The notes below the pieces were generated by a model. It worked only from the letters and a program-made list of their open reading frames with translations, was not told the origin of the DNA and did no database searches. From positions 1 through 64,000 of the forward strand of contig NZ_JALJXP010000012.1 of NCBI RefSeq assembly GCF_024170165.1: 64,000 nt of DNA. The letters are read 5' to 3'. The translations under genes and the position numbers were made by a program. Source of the DNA: Pseudomonas nitroreducens (GTDB lineage: Bacteria > Pseudomonadota > Gammaproteobacteria > Pseudomonadales > Pseudomonadaceae). Shown here in pieces: positions 53,007 to 62,386 of the stretch. Positions within the stretch are counted from its first letter, which is position 1, and every line of letters begins with the position of its first letter.

Positions 53007-54074
53007 ATGTCGTTGACCGACCAGACCATCCGCTCCCGCGAAGGCGAAGAACTCGATGCCGCCGTGATCGACGGCTTCCTCAAGGACCACATTTCCGGCC
53101 TGCAGGGTCAGCCGCGCATCAGCCAGTTCCCCGGCGGCGCCTCGAACCTGACCTACCTGATCCAGTACGACAACCAGGAACTGGTCCTGCGTCGCCCGCC
53201 GTTCGGCAAGAAGGCCAAATCGGCCCACGACATGGGTCGCGAGTACCGCATCCTGAACCAGCTCAAGGACGGTTTCCCCTACTGCCCCAAGGCGTACACC
53301 TATTGCACCGACGAATCGGTGATCGGCGCCGAGTTCTACGTCATGGAGCGGGTCAACGGCATCATCCTGCGCAGCGACCTGCCCAAGGAGCTGAACCTCG
53401 ACGCGCCGAAAACCACCGCGCTGTGCAAGAGCTTCATCGACAAGTTCGTCGACCTGCACAATGTCGACTACAACGCCTGCGGCCTGGGCGACCTGGGCAA
53501 GCCGGAAGGCTATGTGCAGCGCCAGATCGGCGGCTGGATCGACCGCTACGAGAAATCCCTGACCCCCGATGCACCGGCCTGGGAACAGGTGAAGCAGTGG
53601 CTGCGCGAGAAGATGCCGGCCGACCACCACAAGCCGGGCATCGTCCACAACGACTACCGCTTCGACAACGTCATCCTCGACCCGAACAACCCGATGCAGA
53701 TCATCGGCGTGCTCGACTGGGAAATGACCACCATCGGCGACCCGCTGATGGACCTGGGCAACACCCTCGCCTACTGGATCGAAGCGGGCGACCCGCAGCC
53801 GATGCAGATGCTGCGCCGCCAGCCGAGCCACGAGCCGGGCATGCTGACCCGCCAGCGGTTCGCCGACTACTACGCCGAGCGCGCCGGCATCCAGATCGAC
53901 AACCTCGATTACTACTACACCTACGGCCTGTTCCGCCTGGCCGGCATCATGCAGCAGATCTACTACCGCTTCTTCCACGGCCAGACCCAGGACAAGCGCT
54001 TCGCCACCTTCATCCACGCCAACAAGCTGCTGGAACAGGTGAGCCTGCAAGTCATCGGCAAGTCCCGCCTGTAA
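53007..54074 (+). CDS. Phosphotransferase family protein (ACAD10/APH-like)
   Basis: A 355-residue APH-fold kinase-like protein. The start MSLTDQTIRSREGEEL at 53007 follows AAGAAAGGG. ISQFPGGASNLTYLI is the nucleotide loop, LVLRRPPFG supplies the ATP-binding lysine/arginine strand, and the catalytic loop is IVHNDYRFDNVIL (H214, N215, D216) followed by LDWEMTTIGDP. The family is related to the kinase domain of mammalian ACAD10 and usually sits near acyl-CoA dehydrogenase and SDR genes; phosphorylation of 4-hydroxyacids for degradation is a known role in relatives. It is 27 bases before the SDR gene. Confidence 0.88.
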   Translation: MSLTDQTIRSREGEELDAAVIDGFLKDHISGLQGQPRISQFPGGASNLTYLIQYDNQELVLRRPPFGKKAKSAHDMGREYRILNQLKDGFPYCPKAYTYCTDESVIGAEFYVMERVNGIILRSDLPKELNLDAPKTTALCKSFIDKFVDLHNVDYNACGLGDLGKPEGYVQRQIGGWIDRYEKSLTPDAPAWEQVKQWLREKMPADHHKPGIVHNDYRFDNVILDPNNPMQIIGVLDWEMTTIGDPLMDLGNTLAYWIEAGDPQPMQMLRRQPSHEPGMLTRQRFADYYAERAGIQIDNLDYYYTYGLFRLAGIMQQIYYRFFHGQTQDKRFATFIHANKLLEQVSLQVIGKSRL

Positions 54075-54101
54075 CGGCGCCCCAGAACAAGGAGAATTTC
54101 C

Positions 54102-54869
54102 ATGTCCAAGACCCAACTGTTCGACCTCGAAGGCAAGATCGCCTTCGTCTCCGGCGCCAGCCGCGGCATCGGCGAGGCCATCGCCAAGCTGCTGGCCCAA
54201 CAGGGCGCCCACGTGATCGTCTCCAGCCGCAAGATCGACGGCTGCCAGGCCGTGGCTGACGAAATCCTCGCCGCTGGCGGCAAGGCCACCGCGATTGCCT
54301 GCCACATCGGCGAAATGGAGCAGATCCAGGCCGTCTTCGCGCAGATCCGCGAGCAGTTCGGCCACCTGGACATCCTGGTCAACAACGCCGCCACCAACCC
54401 GCAGTTCTGCAACGTGCTGGACACCGACCTGTCGGCCTTCCAGAAGACCGTCGACGTGAACATCCGCGGCTACTACTTCATGTCCATCGAAGGCGGCAAG
54501 CTGATGAAGGCCAACGGTGGCGGCAGCATCATCAACGTCGCTTCGGTCAACGGCGTCACCCCGGGCGAGTTCCAGGGCATCTACTCGGTGACCAAGGCCG
54601 CGGTGATCAGCATGACCAAGGTGTTCGCCAAGGAATGCGCGCAGTTCAACATCCGCTGCAACGCCCTGCTGCCGGGCCTGACCGACACCAAGTTCGCTTC
54701 GGCGCTGGTGAGCAACGACGCCATCCGCAACGTCGCCCTGCAGCGTATCCCGCTCAAGCGCGTGGCCGACCCGAGCGAGATGGCCGGTGCGGTGCTGTAC
54801 CTCGCCAGCGATGCCTCCAGCTACACCACCGGTGTGACGCTGAACGTGGACGGCGGCTTCCTCGCCTAA
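54102..54869 (+). CDS. Short-chain dehydrogenase/reductase
   Basis: A 255-residue classical SDR. The cofactor motif GASRGIG lies at 18-24, NNAA at 94-97, and the catalytic triad is S148, Y161, K165 (NVASVNG, YSVTKAA). The C-terminal SSYTTGVTLNVDGGFLA is the common ending. It likely reduces or oxidises a hydroxyacyl intermediate made by the upstream phosphotransferase pathway (context inference). An AAGGAGAA site precedes the ATG and a terminator follows. Confidence 0.92.
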   Translation: MSKTQLFDLEGKIAFVSGASRGIGEAIAKLLAQQGAHVIVSSRKIDGCQAVADEILAAGGKATAIACHIGEMEQIQAVFAQIREQFGHLDILVNNAATNPQFCNVLDTDLSAFQKTVDVNIRGYYFMSIEGGKLMKANGGGSIINVASVNGVTPGEFQGIYSVTKAAVISMTKVFAKECAQFNIRCNALLPGLTDTKFASALVSNDAIRNVALQRIPLKRVADPSEMAGAVLYLASDASSYTTGVTLNVDGGFLA

Positions 54870-54885
54870 GCGTTATTGCAGAACG

Positions 54886-54913
54886 AAAAAGGGAGCCGGT
54901 TGGCTCCCTTTTT
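54886..54913 (+). terminator. Rho-independent terminator
   Basis: GGGAGCC and GGCTCCC with the loop GGTT, flanked by AAAAA and TTTTT, end the phosphotransferase-SDR operon. Confidence 0.92.
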
Positions 54914-55028
54914 CTTTGCCGGAATTCGACTACCTGTAAGAGCAAAGAGAACGCCATCGCGGTTGCTCACGAACGCACGCTGCCTCGCTCCTCAGCGAGC
55001 GCCTTTGCAGGGCAGTCCGGGAGCTTGA

Positions 55029-55089
55029 GATACCCATGCTGCGGGCGCAAGAGGATCGATGGGTATCGCTTCGCTCCACGCCATCCTAC
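55029..55089. repeat. Dispersed repeat GATACCCATGC...GATGGGTATCGC...CATCCTAC
   Basis: Second copy of the element at 12071-12130, with identical arms and tail. Confidence 0.75.
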
Positions 55090-55156
55090 GTTCGTGCTTC
55101 GCCTTGGTTTCGATGTGGATGGGAAGTCCGCCCCTACGGTCAGGCGCGGTGCCAAG

Positions 55157-55180
55157 TGATTCGCGAGCAAGCTCGCTCCT
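55157..55180. repeat. Single REP unit
   Basis: GATTCGCGAGCAAGCTCGCTCCTGC is one arm of the REP pair without a clear partner nearby (one base differs from the usual CTCCTAC tail). Confidence 0.65.
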
Positions 55181-55205
55181 GCGAAGAGCCCGACGCCCAC
55201 TCCAC

Positions 55206-55239
55206 CTTTGGCTTTGGCTTTGGCTTTGACTTTGGCTCC
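55206..55239. repeat. Short tandem repeat of GGCTTT
   Basis: Six-base units GGCTTT repeat about five times with one change (GACTTT). The tract is non-coding. Confidence 0.75.
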
Positions 55240-55290
55240 GAAAGTTTTCCAGCGAAACATCCAAGCACTCCGAACGCCCCGTTCAGGAGG

Positions 55291-55491
55291 CCTCGTTGAA
55301 GCGGAGTTTCAGGGGTTGAGCGACATGGATGTCGCGAGAGCCGCGATGGGCCAGGGATGGCCCTTCGCGGCGTGCCCCTGAAACTTCGATTCAACGAGGG
55401 AATTTTTCGCCTAAGCGAAAAACCGGATGTCCGGGGCAAGACCTTTGCCCACTTTGGGTCGTTTGCCAAAGTGGGTCGCCCGAGGGGGCGA
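55291..55491. repeat. Train of perfect hairpins in non-coding DNA
   Basis: An outer stem CCTCGTTGAA/TTCAACGAGG (55291-55300 with 55390-55399) and inner stem GTTTCAGGGG/CCCCTGAAAC (55306-55315 with 55375-55384) enclose two hairpins: CGACAT/ATGTCG, and CCGCGA-T-GGGCCA with TGGCCC-T-TCGCGG. After this come TTTTTCGC/GCGAAAAA (55403-55422), CCGGA/TCCGG, CCCACTTTGG/CCAAAGTGGG (55448-55475) and TCGCCC/GGGCGA (55476-55491). No credible protein frame runs through it. It is probably a dispersed repeat or a structured RNA. Confidence 0.7.
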
Positions 55492-55629
55492 AACAAGAAG
55501 CCAACGCGGACACCGAGGCGGCGCAGAAACACCTAAGCCAACGCAGCAGTCTTGCAACAACAGGGCAAAAGATACGCCGGCCCTGCCGGCGGATCGCGGG
55601 CATGGCCCGCTCCTACACAAGCGCGAGGA
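55492..55629. other. Remainder of the non-coding gap with a REP-like tail
   Basis: Nothing coding is seen. At about 55577-55617 GCCGGCGGATCGCGGGCATGG and CCCGCTCCTACAC form the right arm of a REP-like element related to the one at 29492-29600. Confidence 0.5.
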
Positions 55630-56274
55630 TCACTGCCAGGTTTTCAGGGCCTGGATTGCCGCCGCATTCATGGGCTCGGCGGTCAGCCCGCCGGCTCCAT
55701 AGCGCACCGCAAAAACAGCCTGGTCGGCCAGCGGCAGGTAATTCACCCGGCCGGCCTTGGGCACGAAGGTCAGCAGGTCATGCTGGCCATCGCGGAGCCA
55801 GCGCCACAGGTCGATCCCCAGCGCCTCGTCCGCCAGCGCCACCTTGCGCCCGAGGCTCTGCTGCTCCACCGCCAGGAAGCGGCCGCTGATGTCCTGCAGG
55901 CGGTAGCCCGGCGCCAGGCCGATCAGCCGTGCCAGGCCTTTCCACTCCAGCACCCGCGCATCCAGCTGCCAGAGATCACCGGCCAGTTCCACGCGACGCT
56001 CTTCATTGCCCTGCAGCAGTGTCACGTCATAACGCTGCTCACCGACCTTGTGGAAGCTCAGCGTCGCCAGCGGGCGCTCTGCCGGCAGTGGGTCGTAGCT
56101 GCGCAGGTCCCAGGCCACCAGCGCCACCAGTGCGGCGACGGCCAAGAACAGCATGCCCGCCGTGCCCCGCAGCCAGCCGAGGAACCAGTGACGGTCGAAC
56201 AGAATGCGGGCGGCGACCACCAGGGCCAACAGCGCCACGAGGGCCACGACCCAGGCCAGACCGTCGTACTGCAT
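55630..56274 (-). CDS. Hypothetical membrane-anchored protein, 214 residues
   Basis: Two N-terminal hydrophobic helices (about 6-24 and 37-56) are followed by a beta-rich soluble domain of about 150 residues (PLATLSFHKVGEQRYDVTLLQG, LWQLDARVLEWKGLARLIGL, GYRLQDISGRFLAVEQ in parts). Similar proteins are often annotated loosely as multidrug or cation efflux related, but nothing in the sequence shows transport. It is divergent from the TSUP permease gene. Confidence 0.65.
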   Translation of the reverse strand: MQYDGLAWVVALVALLALVVAARILFDRHWFLGWLRGTAGMLFLAVAALVALVAWDLRSYDPLPAERPLATLSFHKVGEQRYDVTLLQGNEERRVELAGDLWQLDARVLEWKGLARLIGLAPGYRLQDISGRFLAVEQQSLGRKVALADEALGIDLWRWLRDGQHDLLTFVPKAGRVNYLPLADQAVFAVRYGAGGLTAEPMNAAAIQALKTWQ

Positions 56275-56432
56275 CGAATGATTTCCTTCCCCGTAGAAAT
56301 GCCGGCATTATGCGCACCGCGTACCTGCGCGGCCAGCCAGACCGTCGCAGCTTTCGGGCCCGTTAACGTTTCCTATGCCATCCGCTCTTTACAAAAGAGT
56401 GGCGCCGCGGGCTCCTGATCAAGGCCTGACCC

Positions 56433-57215
56433 ATGCCCTTCGAACTCGTCGTAGACCCGACCACCCTCGTCATTCTCGCCGGCGTCGCCTTCCTTGCCGG
56501 CTTCATCGACGCCATCGCCGGCGGCGGTGGCCTGCTGACCATCCCTGCCCTGCTCACCGCGGGCGTTCCGCCGCACCTGGCGCTGGGCACCAACAAGCTC
56601 AGCTCGACTTTCGGCGCCGCCGTGGCCAGCTACACCTTCTACCGGCGCAAACTGTTCCAGCCGCGCCAGTGGCGCAAGGGCATCATCGCAACTGCGATCG
56701 GCGCAGCGCTGGGCGCCTGGGCCGCGCACCTGATGCCGGCGGAATGGCTCAACCGCATGCTGCCGGTGGTGGTCTTCGGCTGCGGCCTGTACCTGCTGTT
56801 CGGCAAGACGCCGGAAGCACCGCTGGACGCCAACCCGCAGATCGCCCAGCGCCGCCAGTGGCCGCAGGGCCTTGGCCTGGGCTTCTATGACGGCGTGGCC
56901 GGCCCCGGCACCGGCGCCTTCTGGACCGTCAGCAGCCTGCTGATGTACCCGCTCGACCTGGTGCGCGCCAGTGGTGTGGCGCGCAGCATGAACTTCGTCA
57001 GCAACATCGTCGCGCTGGCGGTGTTCATCGCCTCGGGTCAGGTGGTCTGGCTGATGGGCCTGTGCATGGGCAGCTCGCTGATGATCGGCGCCTACTTCGG
57101 CGCGCGCACGGCGATTGGCGGCGGTGCCAAGTTCATCCGTCCGGTGTTCATCCTGGTGGTACTGGCCTTGACCGTGCGCCTGGCCTGGCAGCACTGGTTC
57201 ACCGTCGCAGCCTGA
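56433..57215 (+). CDS. TSUP (TauE/SafE) family permease
   Basis: A 260-residue membrane protein with about eight helices and the internal duplication of the family: the first repeat starts LAGFIDAIAGGGGLLTIPALL with LALGTNKLSSTFGA, and the second GLGFYDGVAGPGTGAFWTV with ASGVARSMNFVSNIVALAVF. Members export sulfite or sulfoacetate or carry other organic anions. A sulfur link is plausible given cysI in the region, but the substrate is not determined. Confidence 0.9.
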   Translation: MPFELVVDPTTLVILAGVAFLAGFIDAIAGGGGLLTIPALLTAGVPPHLALGTNKLSSTFGAAVASYTFYRRKLFQPRQWRKGIIATAIGAALGAWAAHLMPAEWLNRMLPVVVFGCGLYLLFGKTPEAPLDANPQIAQRRQWPQGLGLGFYDGVAGPGTGAFWTVSSLLMYPLDLVRASGVARSMNFVSNIVALAVFIASGQVVWLMGLCMGSSLMIGAYFGARTAIGGGAKFIRPVFILVVLALTVRLAWQHWFTVAA

Positions 57216-57239
57216 GGCAGGCCGGAGCGGCGCCTGGAA

Positions 57240-58079
57240 TCAGGCGCCGCCGGGCAGGACAGGATCGGGACGACCGGCGCGGCGCGCCAGGTAGACCTCG
57301 ATCAGGTAGCGGGCGATGGAGCGCTCGGCCGGCAGGCGCGGCAGCTCGTCGACGTGGAACCAGCGGGCGTCCTCGATCTCGTCAGGCTGCATGACGATCT
57401 CGCCACTGACGTACTCGGCGTGGTAACCGAACATCAGCGAATGCGGGAACGGCCAGGGCTGGCTGCCCATGTAGCGGATATTGCCGATCTCGACGCCTAC
57501 CTCTTCGCGCACTTCACGCGCAACGCAGTGCTCCACCGACTCGCCCGGCTCGACGAAGCCGGCCAGGGTGCTGTACATCCCCGGCACGAAGCGCGGCGAA
57601 CGCGCCAGCAGCACCTCATCGCCACGGGTCACCAGCACGATCATGCTCGGCGACAGCAGCGGGTAGCGCTGGATGCCACAGCTTTCGCAGTGCATCGCGC
57701 GGTCGCGGAGCATGCGCAGGCTGGGCTGGCCGCAGCTGCCGCAGAAGCGGTTCTGCCGCCACCAGATACCGATCTGGCTGGCGAAGCCGAGCATGGCGAA
57801 GATGTCTTCCTCGGCCTGCATCATGAACTGGCGCAGGCCGATCCAGCTGGCGCCTTCCAGCGGGTCGGTACGGTCGATTTCCAGCAGGTACACCGGCTCG
57901 CCGTCGAACTCGCCGACCGCATGCTCGGACAGCACCGAAAGGTCCTGGCGCTTGAGCCAGTCACGGGGGAACAGCACGCCGTTGCTGTCGGCGAGGAACT
58001 GCTGCTGGCAGTGGGCGAGTGCCCAGCCGCCGTTGGCAGCGACCTCGAACATCGCGGATTCCCAGCGTCCGGTACGCAT
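57240..58079 (-). CDS. nudC: NAD(H) pyrophosphatase / RNA decapping enzyme NudC
   Basis: A 279-residue Nudix enzyme. The zinc ribbon uses C113, C116, C131 and C134 (CGSCG, CESCG), and the Nudix box [21 protein letters not shown] starts at 174 with the metal-binding REVREE helix (quoted in part). The NudC-specific SQPWPFPHS follows. It hydrolyses NADH and removes NAD caps from RNA. The ATG overlaps the stop of the preceding gene by one base (TGATG), so the two are translationally coupled; this start also matches the length of P. aeruginosa NudC. Confidence 0.94.
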   Translation of the reverse strand: MRTGRWESAMFEVAANGGWALAHCQQQFLADSNGVLFPRDWLKRQDLSVLSEHAVGEFDGEPVYLLEIDRTDPLEGASWIGLRQFMMQAEEDIFAMLGFASQIGIWWRQNRFCGSCGQPSLRMLRDRAMHCESCGIQRYPLLSPSMIVLVTRGDEVLLARSPRFVPGMYSTLAGFVEPGESVEHCVAREVREEVGVEIGNIRYMGSQPWPFPHSLMFGYHAEYVSGEIVMQPDEIEDARWFHVDELPRLPAERSIARYLIEVYLARRAGRPDPVLPGGA

Positions 58080-59752
58080 CAGGCGGCCACCGTCAGGCCC
58101 AGGGCCTTGACGCTCTCGCTGGCGACGTCCAGGACGTCGGGTTGGCCTTCAGGCCGCATCATCGCTCCACCCTCCAGGTAGTACTCCAGGCCGGTCAGCG
58201 CATCCGCCAGGGTTTCCAGCATCTGCTCGGACGGCATCTGGGTCGTCTCGATCATCTGCCCCTGAATGTAATCGGCACAGGCACCCACGAGCAATGCCGC
58301 GCGCTCCTGACCGAGGAACCAGAGGCCGCCGCGTACCGCCTGCAGGCTGATCGGCACGTTGGCCAGATGCAGCTTGTCGCCGTTGGATTCCAGGTACGCG
58401 GTGATCGCGCGCTTGGCGAGCGCCAGGCCCGCCTGGGCCTCGTCGATCACCACGATGCGCGCTTCGGCGAGCTGGTGCACGGCGAAGGAATCGTCCTCCC
58501 CCACCGGCGTCGGACGCGCGCTCATGCGCTCGCCACGCTCCAGGTTGCCGACCATGCTCTCGACATACAGCAACGCGTCGGCCAGCGCGTTGAGCGCGGC
58601 CGGTTCGTCCACCGCGCCCTTGGCGACCCAGCCGGCGACCACGCCATGCTGATGCTGCAACGAAGTGGCAGCGGAGTTCAGGCCGACCATGCCCAGGGTC
58701 TTGGCCAGCTTGCCCAGCTGGGTGTGCAGGATGCCCAGCGCATCGGCCTGGGACACGCCGCGCTCGATCAGGTCGAGCTGGTCCTTCACCGCGGTGAGTT
58801 CCTCGCGGATCGCCACCGACAGCGAGCGCATCACCGACTGGCCGGGGCCGGACAGGCGTTGCGACTCGTCTTCGAGCAGGTGATCGGTGAACGGCAGCGC
58901 TGCCAGGCCGAACACCTGGCGCAGTTCGGTGGCACGCTCGCCGCTGGTATCAGCCAGCGTGGTGAGGTACAGCAGCTCCTTGAGCAGCTGCCGCGGCGCT
59001 TCGTACTGCGGGTTGGCGATCAGTTGCTTCAGCTCGCGGTCCAGGCGCGAGAACACCAGCTTGCGCGTCTTGCGCGGCAGCATCTGCGCATCCACCAGCG
59101 ACTCCAGCGCACCAGCACCGACCCAGCACAGACGGGTGCGCGCGGCGCTGCCCAGCAGCACGTCGAGCTTGCCCAGCGCGCGGCCCATGAGCTTGAGGCT
59201 GGGGTAGAGATTCTGTTCGCGGATCAGCCCCACCAGGCCGACCTGGTACATCTGCCGCAGGCGGCGGACTTCACGGGCCGGGTCTTCCACCTGCGGCGCG
59301 GTGACGGCGCGCAGCGGGCGCGGCAGGTCCAGGCGCGCGCTGAAGAAGAAGCTCTCCGGCAACGCGGGCTGGCCGGCAGCCTGGCGCACATCGTTGATCG
59401 CCGGCAGCAGCAGCTCGGGGATTTCCTGGCGGTGCGCTTCGAGGTTTTCCAGGTAGCGACGCAGCACATAGAGCGCGTTGCCAAGCGCGGCCAGTTGGCC
59501 GTCGCGGTCTTCACTGACCCCGGTGGGAATGTCGGTGGCCAGGTCCAGCGCTTCCTGCGCCAGCAGTTCGGCACCGGCCAGCTCGATGAGATTCAGCGTG
59601 CCGCGAATCTGGCTCAGGCAATCGACGGAATGTTGCAGCAGGCTGCCGTTCTGACGCTCGGCGATGAAGTGCTCGAGATTCTGCTCGGCCTCTTCCATCG
59701 TCGCGAACAGCTCGTCGCGGACCAGACTGAGGGACGTGGCTCCAGTAACCAT
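58079..59752 (-). CDS. ChpA/PilL N-terminus-like helical protein
   Basis: A 557-residue soluble, largely helical protein resembling the N-terminal Hpt-like region of the chemotaxis kinase ChpA/Pil[62 protein letters not shown] and later [21 protein letters not shown] (in parts). It lacks any kinase, CheW or receiver domain. Where the true Hpt histidine should be, the helices show SQIRGTLNL, so phosphotransfer is doubtful. It is translationally coupled to nudC, a conserved pairing in Pseudomonas as I recall. Role unknown; a scaffold or decoy in surface signalling is possible. Confidence 0.75.
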   Translation of the reverse strand: MVTGATSLSLVRDELFATMEEAEQNLEHFIAERQNGSLLQHSVDCLSQIRGTLNLIELAGAELLAQEALDLATDIPTGVSEDRDGQLAALGNALYVLRRYLENLEAHRQEIPELLLPAINDVRQAAGQPALPESFFFSARLDLPRPLRAVTAPQVEDPAREVRRLRQMYQVGLVGLIREQNLYPSLKLMGRALGKLDVLLGSAARTRLCWVGAGALESLVDAQMLPRKTRKLVFSRLDRELKQLIANPQYEAPRQLLKELLYLTTLADTSGERATELRQVFGLAALPFTDHLLEDESQRLSGPGQSVMRSLSVAIREELTAVKDQLDLIERGVSQADALGILHTQLGKLAKTLGMVGLNSAATSLQHQHGVVAGWVAKGAVDEPAALNALADALLYVESMVGNLERGERMSARPTPVGEDDSFAVHQLAEARIVVIDEAQAGLALAKRAITAYLESNGDKLHLANVPISLQAVRGGLWFLGQERAALLVGACADYIQGQMIETTQMPSEQMLETLADALTGLEYYLEGGAMMRPEGQPDVLDVASESVKALGLTVAA

Positions 59753-59794
59753 CGGCCTAGTGCGCCTCCTGCGCGCAAGAAGAGTGGACGGACA

Positions 59795-60607
59795 TCAATC
59801 GGCGAACTCGGCGGTCTTCTTGCTCATGTGCGCCATCATGGCGGCCTGCAGGTCCGCGGACTGCAGCATGGCGGCGTTCCAGGTGGCGATGTACTCCAGG
59901 CCGTCCTCGACGCGGTGATCGCGGGCGTAGCCGATCATTTCCTTGGTGCCGCGGATGGCGATCGGCGACTTGGCGGCGATCTGCCGGGCCAGCTCCATCA
60001 CGCCGTCCTGCAGCGCGGAATGATCGGCGTAGACGCTGTTGACCAGGCCGATGCGCTGCGCTTCCTCGGCGTTGACGTTGCGCCCGGTGTAGGCCAGCTC
60101 ACGCATGATGCCGTCGCCGATCAGGCGCGGCAGGCGTTGCAGGGTACCGACGTCGGCCGCCATGCCCATGTCGATTTCCTTGATGGAGAACTGCGCGTCG
60201 GCGCTGCAGTAGCGCATGTCGCAGGCGGAGATCAGGTCGATGCCGCCGCCGATGCAGTAGCCCTGGATCGCTGCAAGGACCGGCTTGCTGCACTTGTCCA
60301 CGGCGTTGAAGGAGCCCTGCAGTTGCAGGATGGTCTTGCGCAGAGCGCGGGCGTTGCGGCCGACGTCCTTGCCCAGGTGGCTGGCGGCCTGGGCCAGCAG
60401 GGCCAGGTCGATGCCGGCGGAGAAGTGCTTGCCGGCACCGCTGAGGACGACGACGCGGACTTCATCCGTTTCATCGGCCCACTGGAAGATATCGATGATT
60501 TCCTTCCAGAAATCGGCATTCATCGCGTTGAGTTTTTCCGGACGGTTGATCTGCACATGGGCGATCTTGTCCGCCAGTTCAACGCGGAAGGCTTTGTATT
60601 CGGTCAC
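59795..60607 (-). CDS. Enoyl-CoA hydratase/isomerase family protein
   Basis: A 270-residue crotonase. GTG start at 60607 follows GAGGA. The oxyanion-hole segments are SGAGKHFSAGIDLALL and AAIQGYCIGGGIDLISACDMRYC (in part). The acidic residues of the DMRYCSADAQFSIKEIDMGMAADVGTLQRLP stretch (in part: IKEIDMGMAADVG) place it nearer dienoyl-CoA isomerases than plain hydratases. It acts in fatty-acid beta-oxidation or unsaturated fatty-acid handling. It stands 42 bases downstream of... on the same strand as, and after, the APC permease region, with its own ribosome-binding site. Confidence 0.88.
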   Translation of the reverse strand: MTEYKAFRVELADKIAHVQINRPEKLNAMNADFWKEIIDIFQWADETDEVRVVVLSGAGKHFSAGIDLALLAQAASHLGKDVGRNARALRKTILQLQGSFNAVDKCSKPVLAAIQGYCIGGGIDLISACDMRYCSADAQFSIKEIDMGMAADVGTLQRLPRLIGDGIMRELAYTGRNVNAEEAQRIGLVNSVYADHSALQDGVMELARQIAAKSPIAIRGTKEMIGYARDHRVEDGLEYIATWNAAMLQSADLQAAMMAHMSKKTAEFAD

Positions 60608-60847
60608 GGGAGATGTCCTCGGGAATGCCCTGCTTCTCGTCTGGGTGCGGCGCGCTGCCGCTGGAGCCCGGGCCAACAGTTCTTATGGTTGCCGCATACA
60701 GATTTTTGGCATCGCGCCACTATAACAAGGCAAGACCAAAAGTCGATGCCGCGGTCTGTGACACAGGCCACGGCATCGGTCGTGAATCTGCTCGCAATTC
60801 ATCCACCAACTGCTTGATCTGCCAGGAAGGTGGCCGCCGCGCGGCAA

Positions 60848-62191
60848 TCAGTCGCCAGCAGCCATCGGCAGCCCCTGCGCGCGGTTGCGGTACTGGCGCC
60901 AGGTGTACATCGGGATGCCCGCCATGAACACCAGGAAGCCCCAGAAGATCGCTTGCTGCCCCGTGCCGTAGAGCGCCCACAGCGAGTAGAGGAACCCCAG
61001 GCAGCCAATCGCCAGTACTTGCGGACGCGAGCGCGGCGAGAAGGACTCCGGCTTCACCGCCAGCATCTGGATCAGCGCAGCGGTGCAGAAGGCGTAAGGC
61101 ACGACGCCGGTCATGGTGCCGAGCAGGATGATGACGTTGAACACCTCCACCAGTTCGCCATGGCCGTCGACCATCACCAGCGCAGTCACCAGCAGCCCGG
61201 AGGACAGCAGGCCGTTGGCCGGCGCGCCGTTCTTGTTGAGCTTGCCCAGGGATTCGGGGAACAGCCCGTCGCGGGCCGGCGCCACCGGGATCTGGCCCTG
61301 CAGCAGCACCCAGCCGTTGAGCGCGCCCAGGCAGGCGATCACCGCACCGCCAGCCACCAGGTAATAACCCCAGGTACCCAGCAGGATGCGCGCGGCATCG
61401 GCGAACGGCGAAGTGGACTTGGCCAGCACTTCCGGCGGCATCAGGCCCTGCACGGCGGTGATCGACAGGATGTACACCGCGGCGGCCGCCAGGGTGCCGA
61501 ACAGCGTGGCGCGGGGGATGGTCTTCTTCGGGTCGCGCACATCGTCGGCCGGCACGGTAGCCGACTCCAGGCCGATGAACGACCAGAGCGTCAGTGCCGC
61601 CGTGGTGGCGATCGCCTGGGCGTAGCCCATGTTCGGCAGTTCGCTGGGCGCCGGGATGGTCAGGTAGTCGGGGTTGAAGTGGAACCAGCCGAGAATCCCC
61701 ACCAGCAGCAGCGGGATCAGCTTGAGCGCGGTCAGGCAGTTCTGCACCACGGCGAAGGCGGTGATGCCGCGCAGGTTGATCAGGGTGCACAGCCAGATGG
61801 CGCCGATGGCCGTGGCGACCATCAGCAGCGGGTCGGCCAGGGCCGGGATGAATACCCGCAGGTAGCCCACCAGGGTCACGGCGATGGCGGCGTTGCCGAT
61901 CCAGGCGGCTTTCCAGTACGTCCAGGCACAGAGATAACCGGCGAAGCTGCCGAAGCCGTCACGGGTATAGGCGTAAGGCCCGCCAGCTCCCGGGTTGAGC
62001 CGCGCCAGCCGGGCGAAGGTGAAGGCCAGGATCACCGCCCCGGTACTCGACACCAGCCAGCCGAACAGGCTGAGGCCGCCGAACGCCGCCAGGCTCGACG
62101 GCAGCAGGAATACCCCCGACCCCACCATGTTGCCAACCACCAGCGCGGTGCAGCTCCAGAACCCCATGCTGCCCTTTTTCGCTTCCGCCAT
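60848..62191 (-). CDS. APC-family amino acid permease (AdiC-like)
   Basis: A 447-residue transporter with twelve helices. The start MGFWSCTALVVGNMVGSGVFLLP carries the GSG motif that binds substrate carboxylates in AdiC, and PGAGGPYAYTRDGFG, SFIGLESATVPADDV (with the aromatic residue equivalent to AdiC Trp202 not clear) follow. In PAO1 I recall the homologue beside the lysine decarboxylase gene ldcA, suggesting basic amino acid or cadaverine exchange; ldcA itself is not in this window. Substrate therefore remains inferred. Confidence 0.85.
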   Translation of the reverse strand: MAEAKKGSMGFWSCTALVVGNMVGSGVFLLPSSLAAFGGLSLFGWLVSSTGAVILAFTFARLARLNPGAGGPYAYTRDGFGSFAGYLCAWTYWKAAWIGNAAIAVTLVGYLRVFIPALADPLLMVATAIGAIWLCTLINLRGITAFAVVQNCLTALKLIPLLLVGILGWFHFNPDYLTIPAPSELPNMGYAQAIATTAALTLWSFIGLESATVPADDVRDPKKTIPRATLFGTLAAAAVYILSITAVQGLMPPEVLAKSTSPFADAARILLGTWGYYLVAGGAVIACLGALNGWVLLQGQIPVAPARDGLFPESLGKLNKNGAPANGLLSSGLLVTALVMVDGHGELVEVFNVIILLGTMTGVVPYAFCTAALIQMLAVKPESFSPRSRPQVLAIGCLGFLYSLWALYGTGQQAIFWGFLVFMAGIPMYTWRQYRNRAQGLPMAAGD

Positions 62192-62386
62192 CTGCGCTCC
62201 TTAGAAGCCCGCGATCCGTATTATCGTTTTGGCGCCCTGCTCCTTCGACGAGAAGACGCAGCGCGGCGATCTGTCCTACAGGGTAGACAGCGCCGGGCAA
62301 AGGAGGAAACCGTTTTGCAGGGCGAGACCGCCCGTTTCGAGCGATTTCGCCCCGTCTGGTCAATGCCGCTGCAGAAAATCCGTCGT
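62192..62386. other. Intergenic region
   Basis: It contains the promoter region of the APC permease gene and the 3' end of the GGDEF-EAL gene. No repeats, hairpin terminator or small gene was recognised. Confidence 0.5.

Noticed and set aside
54918-55629. Short open frames in the 0.7-kb gap after the SDR gene
   Set aside because: Frames run through repeats and hairpins and have no ribosome-binding sites or protein-like composition.
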